32,924 nucleotides of DNA. Source: Acidobacteriota bacterium. Its GTDB lineage: Bacteria; Acidobacteriota; UBA890; WLXD01. This document shows positions 28,671-32,924 of the stretch, one piece after another; the first letter of the stretch is position 1, and every line of letters starts with the position of its first letter. Made by a program: the position numbers and the translations under genes. The notes beneath the pieces were generated by a model. It was not told where the DNA came from. It did no database searches and was given only the letters and a program-made list of their open reading frames with translations. The stretch covers positions 1-32,924 of the forward strand of contig JAJCXT010000014.1 in NCBI GenBank assembly GCA_029263295.1. Direction: 5' to 3'.

Positions 28671-29993
28671 CTATCGGAACGACCCCAAGAGGTTATTGAC
28701 TCCACGTTGGAGGTCCTTGTCCAACTCCATTTCCTTCCGGACCTTACGTACCGAGTGGATGACCGTGCTGTGGTGTTTTCCGCCAAACGCGCGGCCGATT
28801 TCCGGCAGCGAGTGCGGAGTGAGTTCCTTGCAGAGGAACATGGCGACCTGGCGAGGCCGCGTGATGCGCCGCGCGTTGCTGCGGGAGTTTAGTTCGCCGG
28901 GGCGCAACCCATAGAAGTCGGCAACCCGACCCTGGATGCTGTCGATAGTGATCATGCGGTCGCCCGTACGAAGAGTGTCTCGGAGCACCGTCTTGGCAAG
29001 ATCCAGCGTTATCTCGTCGCCCGTGAGGGAAGAGTAGGCCAGCAGTCGAATCAGGGCACCCTCAAGTTCACGGATATTGCTCTTGCTTGCCGTGGCGATA
29101 TAGAAAAGGACGTCATCCGGCAGGTACCTGGCCGGGACCTCTGCCGCGGCCTTCTTCTTCAGAATCGCCACCTTGGTTTCGAGGTCCGGGGCCTGAATGT
29201 CGGCGAGGAGGCCCCACTCGAACCGCGACTGCAGGCGCTCTTCCAGGGTGGGGATGTCCTTCGGTGGAGCGTCGCTCGTTACGACGATCTGTTTCTGTTC
29301 CTCGTGCAACGCATTGAAGGTGTGGAAGAACTCCTCCTGCGTGCGCTCCTTCCCGGCCAGGAACTGGATGTCGTCCATGAGCAAGATATCGATGTTCCGG
29401 TAGCGCTCGCGGAACTCGTGCGTCCGGTCGTACCGGATCGAGTTGATGAGCTCGTTCATAAACCGCTCAGAGGACAGATAAACGATCCGCAGTGAAGGGA
29501 AGGCGTGCCGGATATGGTGGCCGATAGCCAACATCAGGTGCGTCTTGCCCAACCCGACACCGCCATAGAGGAAGAGCGGGTTATAGGAACGCGAAGGCCC
29601 TTCTGCGACAGCGCGAGCCGCAGCGTGGGCAAACTGGTTAGAGGCGCCCACAACGAAAGACCCGAACGTGTACTTGGGGTTCAACGTGGCGCCGGAAGTC
29701 ACGAGAGCCTCGGTAGCCAGCGCCGGCTCCGGCGGCAGGACCGGAGCCTCTACCTCGTCGGCGCCGACGACGAACCGAACGTCGGCCGGGCCGCCAGGGA
29801 GGCGCTCGAGGGCTTCACGAACAAGGCCCGCGTATTTCTGCGTAAGCCAGTCGCGAAACACCTCATTGGGCACGGAGACGGACAGAACGCCATTCCGGTC
29901 GGCCAGCATCGAGGTGGGCCTGAACCAGGTGTCGAAGGTCTGCGGGTCGAGCGTGCGCTCTAGCTGCTCGAGAAGGCGATCCCAGGTATCCAT
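28671..29993 (-). CDS. dnaA: Chromosomal replication initiator DnaA
   Basis: 440 aa from the ATG at 29993, which gives the family-typical beginning MDTWDRLLEQLERTLDPQTF. A TTG at 30020 would add nine residues (MPDDAPRVA) and cannot be excluded. Domain I (about 1-80) contains TWFRPT. Domain III has Walker A GGVGLGKTHL (about 144-153), Walker B LLMDDIQFLAGK and sensor regions (IVVTSDAPPKDIPTLEERLQ, then RFEWGL with the Arg finger). Domain IV carries the DNA-reading helix-turn-helix signature ITRPRQVAMFLCKELT, LPEIGRAFGGKHHSTVIHSV. A perfect DnaA box lies 65 bases upstream inside a plausible promoter, indicating autoregulation. It is divergent from rpmH, the common origin arrangement. Confidence 0.97.
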   Translation of the reverse strand: MDTWDRLLEQLERTLDPQTFDTWFRPTSMLADRNGVLSVSVPNEVFRDWLTQKYAGLVREALERLPGGPADVRFVVGADEVEAPVLPPEPALATEALVTSGATLNPKYTFGSFVVGASNQFAHAAARAVAEGPSRSYNPLFLYGGVGLGKTHLMLAIGHHIRHAFPSLRIVYLSSERFMNELINSIRYDRTHEFRERYRNIDILLMDDIQFLAGKERTQEEFFHTFNALHEEQKQIVVTSDAPPKDIPTLEERLQSRFEWGLLADIQAPDLETKVAILKKKAAAEVPARYLPDDVLFYIATASKSNIRELEGALIRLLAYSSLTGDEITLDLAKTVLRDTLRTGDRMITIDSIQGRVADFYGLRPGELNSRSNARRITRPRQVAMFLCKELTPHSLPEIGRAFGGKHHSTVIHSVRKVRKEMELDKDLQRGVNNLLGSFR

Positions 29994-30045
29994 GGCCACA
30001 CGGGGTGCGTCGTCGGGCAAGCGCCCCTACGAGGCCTCTGCCCAG

Positions 30046-30074
30046 ATTTTCACAGACTTATCCACACCTGTTAA
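30046..30074 (-). promoter_or_regulatory. dnaA: Candidate dnaA promoter with a DnaA box in the spacer
   Basis: On the minus strand TTAACA (30074-30069), a 17-base spacer, and GAAAAT (30051-30046). The -35 matches the consensus in 5 of 6 positions and the -10 in 4 of 6. The DnaA box lies in the spacer, so bound DnaA would block polymerase, a classic autorepression layout. The leader would be about 45 bases. Confidence 0.45.
30058..30066 (+). promoter_or_regulatory. DnaA box (TTATCCACA)
   Basis: Exact match to the high-affinity DnaA box. It lies 65 bases upstream of the dnaA ATG at 29993. Confidence 0.85.
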
Positions 30075-30318
30075 AAAGCAGATAACCGCAGCGTTCAAGG
30101 CGGTTTACGCTACGGAAAACGCCGGCGCGCGGAGAGGGAGGCGTGACCCGCGCTGCGAGGTGCCGGAATATAGCACGGGCGGCCGAATCTCGTCCAACAG
30201 AACAAAACGAAGCAAAACCCGGGCGAAAGAACCACAAAACGCCCTCACAGGCCCGTGCTGCCCGACGGCACCGCGGGTCCCAGCGCGCTACGTCTTGTCG
30301 GGAGAGACAGAAACCGAG

Positions 30319-30347
30319 TTGACGCACCCGCTTGCCCCACATACATT
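30319..30347 (+). promoter_or_regulatory. Promoter for the rpmH-rnpA-yidD-yidC unit
   Basis: TTGACG (30319-30324), a 17-base spacer, TACATT (30342-30347). Predicted start near 30354, leaving about 100 bases before rpmH. In that leader GGGGGT (30368-30373) and ACCCCC (30386-30391) can pair into a 6-bp hairpin with a 12-base loop, a possible control structure for L34 or nothing. Confidence 0.6.
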
Positions 30348-30455
30348 CTTCCGTTGGTACCTCGCTTGGGGGTAATCTGAAAGCCACCCCCTCCCGCCAA
30401 GGCACGCAGTCTCTCCGCCCAGTTCGCGGAACGCGCGCGCCAAACCCCAGAGCCG

Positions 30456-30593
30456 ATGAAACGAACATTCCAGCCCAACCGACGTCGTCGCAGGAAGGTC
30501 CACGGGTTTCGGTCCCGCATGCGGACCCGCTCCGGTCGCGCGATTATCCGCCGTCGGCGCGCCAAGGGCCGTAAGCGCCTGGCGCCCGCTTAA
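30456..30593 (+). CDS. rpmH: 50S ribosomal protein L34
   Basis: 45 aa: begins [18 protein letters not shown], then [20 protein letters not shown], and ends RKRLAPA. This is the canonical L34 sequence type, very basic and full length. It packs against 23S rRNA in the large subunit. It is the first gene of the rightward unit and divergent from dnaA. No strong ribosome site is seen before the ATG. The stop is 22 bases before rnpA. Confidence 0.97.
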   Translation: MKRTFQPNRRRRRKVHGFRSRMRTRSGRAIIRRRRAKGRKRLAPA

Positions 30594-30615
30594 GTCACCA
30601 GCACCACTGGTCGCC

Positions 30616-30960
30616 GTGAAGCGGGAAGGGCACCCCGCCCGTTTCCGGGTGCGGAAACGCGCCACGTTCCAGAACGCGTATGTGTCTGGAAATAAACGAG
30701 TTGGGGGGCACTGCGTCCTCTTCGCGGCCGCCACGGAAGCGGGACCATGCCGGCTCGGCGTGACCGCTACAAAGAAGCTCGGCAACGCTGTTCAGCGCAA
30801 CCGGGCCAAGCGGCTGGTGCGAGAGGCGTTCCGCAGGGTCCGAACACAAATGCCAGTCGGATACGACTACGTGGTTGTGGCGCGACACACGATCTTCGGC
30901 AGTTCGGCGGCCGAGTTGCAGCCGGAGTTGCTCCGGCTCGCGCAGAAGGCCACGGCATGA
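30616..30960 (+). CDS. rnpA: Ribonuclease P protein component
   Basis: 114 aa from GTG at 30616. Binds the RNase P RNA and helps 5' maturation of tRNA. Motifs: [20 protein letters not shown] at the start with the conserved Phe, [20 protein letters not shown] and [10 protein letters not shown] containing the RNR signature, and [12 protein letters not shown]. Its stop overlaps the yidD start (ATGA). The RNase P RNA gene is not in this window. Confidence 0.95.
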   Translation: MKREGHPARFRVRKRATFQNAYVSGNKRVGGHCVLFAAATEAGPCRLGVTATKKLGNAVQRNRAKRLVREAFRRVRTQMPVGYDYVVVARHTIFGSSAAELQPELLRLAQKATA

Positions 30961-31181
30961 TGGCGCGGGCTCTCGACTTCCTGATTCGCTGCTACCAGGT
31001 GTGTCTCTCCCCTTACCTGGGAGCTCACTGTAGATACCAACCAACCTGCTCGGCGTACGCACGGGACGCGATAGAGGCACACGGGGCAGCCCGAGGCTCT
31101 TGGCTGGCGGCACGCCGCCTGCTGCGTTGTCATCCCTTGCGGCCTGGCGGATACGACCCGGTACCACCACCACATGCATAA
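30957..31181 (+). CDS. yidD: Membrane protein insertion efficiency factor YidD
   Basis: 74 aa. Overlaps the end of rnpA by 4 bases, with two adjacent ATG codons (30957 and 30960) as possible starts. The family pattern is complete: [40 protein letters not shown] and [19 protein letters not shown], with the conserved Cys residues. It is a small amphipathic, membrane-associated protein that helps YidC-dependent insertion. Its last codons overlap or abut the yidC start. Confidence 0.95.
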   Translation: MMARALDFLIRCYQVCLSPYLGAHCRYQPTCSAYARDAIEAHGAARGSWLAARRLLRCHPLRPGGYDPVPPPHA

Positions 31182-31194
31182 CGACGAACCCCGG

Positions 31195-32924
31195 ATGGAG
31201 CTGCGAGCGCTCATCGCCGTCATCTTGTCGATGGCCGTGCTTGCGACCTATCAGTATTTCTTCGTGCCGCCCGCCGGCCCGGAGGTGGCGCTACCCGAAG
31301 TGGCCCTCCCGAGCGAGGCGCCAACCCCTGCGACACAGGACGGCCCGCCACCACAGGAGAGCCCGGACGCGTCGCCCACGCCGCAAGGTGAAGAGCCTCC
31401 GCCCCAGGCCGCGACGGCGGCCCTCGAAGAGACGCAAGCTACCATCAACGCAGGGAATTACCGCGCCACATTGACGAACCGCGGCGGTCGCATCACAAGC
31501 CTCGTGTTGCCGGACTATCGTGACGACGTGGGCGCCGAACTTGACCTCGTGAGCGCGCCGGCGACGACAGCCGGCCGCTTGCCGTTTGAATGGGTATCAC
31601 CGACGGACCCGGCGGCCGCAGCGGCGCTGAACGGCGCCCTGTTCACCGTCGAGGTCAGCGGCGGAAGTGGTTTCGGCAACGAGCGAACCGCGACGCCCGA
31701 TAGCCCGGTGGTCGTCAGGTACGAGTGGGCGGACGGCGCGGGGCGACGGGCAACTAAAGAGATCAGGTTCCCGGCCAGCGGGAACATGGTGGAAATCAGC
31801 GCCGCGGTGGAGGGCCTGGCAGGCCTGTACATTGGCCTCGGCGCCGGGCTCGACGAGGTTCCGATCGGCCTGCGCAACGCCTACCTGGCCGAGAACGCCA
31901 TGGTTCTTGGCGCCGCGGGGCTCGAGAAGTGGGGCGCCGGTGACCTTGACCCGGGCGTAGCGGTCGACGGGCCGCTCTGGGCGGGCGTTGAGAGCCACTA
32001 CTTCATGGGCGCCTTCCTGCTCGACGAGAGTGTCGCGGCGCTACCGAGAGTGGCGCTGTCGAGCGTCCCCGTGGTCTTGCCGCCCGATGCGGACGAGGAG
32101 GACGCGGTCCCCGTGGACCACATAGTGCCGGCCGCCGCGGTGGCCCTGGCGGCGTTCGAAGAGCCCGTGTCCGTGTACTTCGGGCCCAAGAAGTATGACT
32201 ACCTGGTTAGCCAGGGGCACTCGCTCCAGGAGGCGGTCGACTTCGGTATGTGGGGCTTCGTTTCGCGCCCGATGCTGTACGTGTTGAACACGATCGACTC
32301 GATGGTCCGCAACTACGGCCTGGCGATTATTTTGCTGACGGCTCTGCTCCGCCTGGTCTTCTGGCCACTGAACCAGAAATCGATGACCTCGATGCGGAAG
32401 ACCCAGAAACTGCAGCCGCAGATGGCCGCTATCAGGGGTAAGTACAAGGGCGCCAAGGACGTGGAGTCGCGCCAGAAGATGAACGAGGAGGTCATGGCGC
32501 TCTACAAGCGCGAGGGGGTTTCGCCCCTGGGTGGCTGCCTGCCCATGCTGGCGCAGATCCCGATCCTGTTCTCTTTCTACGCTTTGCTCTCGGTCGCGCT
32601 GGAGTTGCGTCAGGCACCGTTCTTGTTCTGGGTGACGGACCTCTCACGGCACGACCCTTACCTGGTCCTGCCACTGTTGATGGGCGGCTCGATGCTGGCG
32701 CAGCAGCGCCTGACCCCGCAGGCGTCGGCCGACCCCCAGCAGGCCAGCATGATGAAGATGATGCGCCTGATGCCGATCTTCTTCACCGTGATGTTCCTTT
32801 ATGTGCCGAGTGGCCTGGTCCTCTACTGGCTGACCAACAACCTGCTCGGCATTGGCCAGCAACTGTACGTGAACCGCTCCATGGACCGGGAGCTCCAGGC
32901 GGAGAAAGCCGCCAAGAAAGCCGC
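31195..32924 (+). CDS. yidC: Membrane protein insertase YidC (3' end outside the window)
   Basis: About 576 codons are in the window; the stop is beyond the right edge. I chose the ATG at 31195 because MELRALIAVILSMAVLATYQ looks like the usual YidC start, placing the first membrane helix at residues 5-22. An in-frame ATG at 31174, overlapping yidD, would add seven residues. A Pro/Glu-rich linker (about 25-80) leads to the large periplasmic P1 beta domain (about 85-340, NYRATLTNRGGRITSLVLPD). The conserved insertase core follows: LLTALLRLVFWPLNQKSM with the key Arg of the hydrophilic groove, LQPQMAAIRGKYKGAKD, SPLGGCLPMLAQIPILFSFY, and SGLVLYWLTNNLLGIGQQ. It inserts proteins into the inner membrane alone or with SecYEG. 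The P1 domain confirms a Gram-negative type. Confidence 0.96.
   Translation, partial: MELRALIAVILSMAVLATYQYFFVPPAGPEVALPEVALPSEAPTPATQDGPPPQESPDASPTPQGEEPPPQAATAALEETQATINAGNYRATLTNRGGRITSLVLPDYRDDVGAELDLVSAPATTAGRLPFEWVSPTDPAAAAALNGALFTVEVSGGSGFGNERTATPDSPVVVRYEWADGAGRRATKEIRFPASGNMVEISAAVEGLAGLYIGLGAGLDEVPIGLRNAYLAENAMVLGAAGLEKWGAGDLDPGVAVDGPLWAGVESHYFMGAFLLDESVAALPRVALSSVPVVLPPDADEEDAVPVDHIVPAAAVALAAFEEPVSVYFGPKKYDYLVSQGHSLQEAVDFGMWGFVSRPMLYVLNTIDSMVRNYGLAIILLTALLRLVFWPLNQKSMTSMRKTQKLQPQMAAIRGKYKGAKDVESRQKMNEEVMALYKREGVSPLGGCLPMLAQIPILFSFYALLSVALELRQAPFLFWVTDLSRHDPYLVLPLLMGGSMLAQQRLTPQASADPQQASMMKMMRLMPIFFTVMFLYVPSGLVLYWLTNNLLGIGQQLYVNRSMDRELQAEKAAKKA

Larger units (their letters stand above)
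29994..30455. other. dnaA-rpmH intergenic region, candidate oriC
   Basis: About 430-460 bases without a gene between the divergent dnaA and rpmH. It holds one perfect DnaA box (30058-30066), an AT-rich stretch around it (30044-30085), a candidate dnaA promoter, an A-rich segment with three CAAAAC words (30203, 30213, 30235), and the rpmH promoter. Only one good DnaA box was found by eye, fewer than expected for a full origin, so oriC could be here, could extend to the dnaA-dnaN gap, or be bipartite. Confidence 0.5.

Overview
The window is a high-GC chromosomal segment from a Gram-negative-type bacterium and spans the replication-origin neighbourhood. On the right, dnaA, dnaN, gyrB and gyrA run leftward (minus strand), while rpmH, rnpA, yidD and yidC run rightward. 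The two blocks diverge from a gene-free stretch at about 30.0-30.45 kb that holds a perfect DnaA box. Several predicted lipoproteins, periplasmic-type amidohydrolases and a GyrB of about 800 residues fit a didermal phylum such as Acidobacteriota, Myxococcota or a deltaproteobacterial or gammaproteobacterial relative. The sequence alone does not fix the phylum. No rRNA, tRNA, CRISPR array, insertion sequence or phage gene was seen.

Layout. 1-2179 (minus): a deiodinase/redoxin-like gene containing an in-frame TGA, followed by a lipoprotein aldose 1-epimerase and the start of a probable glycosidase lipoprotein. 2205-4872 (plus): an ECF sigma factor, an overlapping four-helix membrane protein and an exported amidohydrolase. 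4886-7028 (minus): a ribbon-helix-helix protein, an SPFH membrane protein and a methyltransferase. 7155-10971 (plus): a D-aminoacylase-like lipoprotein, a DUF3047 protein and a YchF-type ATPase. 11007-14606 and 14615-15247: tmk (minus), a DUF1028-TPR protein (plus), and a PHP phosphoesterase-like protein with an MBL-fold hydrolase (minus). 15460-21884 (plus): an HTH/TPR protein, glmU, glmS and a UvrD/PcrA-type helicase. 22045-30020 (minus): gyrA, gyrB, dnaN, dnaA. 30319-32924 (plus): rpmH, rnpA, yidD and yidC, the last cut by the window edge.

Two observations stand out. First, the redoxin gene at 1418-2179 appears broken by a TGA, but the TGA falls exactly at the active-site position of an iodothyronine-deiodinase-like motif (FGSIT-U-PYC, with a downstream EAH). 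It is followed 17 nt later by the apical loop of an 8-bp hairpin that fits the bacterial SECIS model. I read it as a selenoprotein. Second, two copies of a bipartite element, CTGTAAGG-N17-ACTACCT, with identical spacing lie directly upstream of the ECF sigma gene and of the exported amidohydrolase gene. This looks like the sigma factor's own promoter and a first target.

How the genes work together. The right half is housekeeping: initiation (DnaA), processivity clamp (DnaN), supercoiling (GyrAB), ribosome and RNase P components, membrane insertion (YidD/YidC), UDP-GlcNAc synthesis (GlmS, GlmU), dTTP synthesis (Tmk) and repair (helicase). The left half is accessory: an extracytoplasmic regulatory module, exported hydrolases, sugar-handling lipoproteins and a redox selenoprotein.
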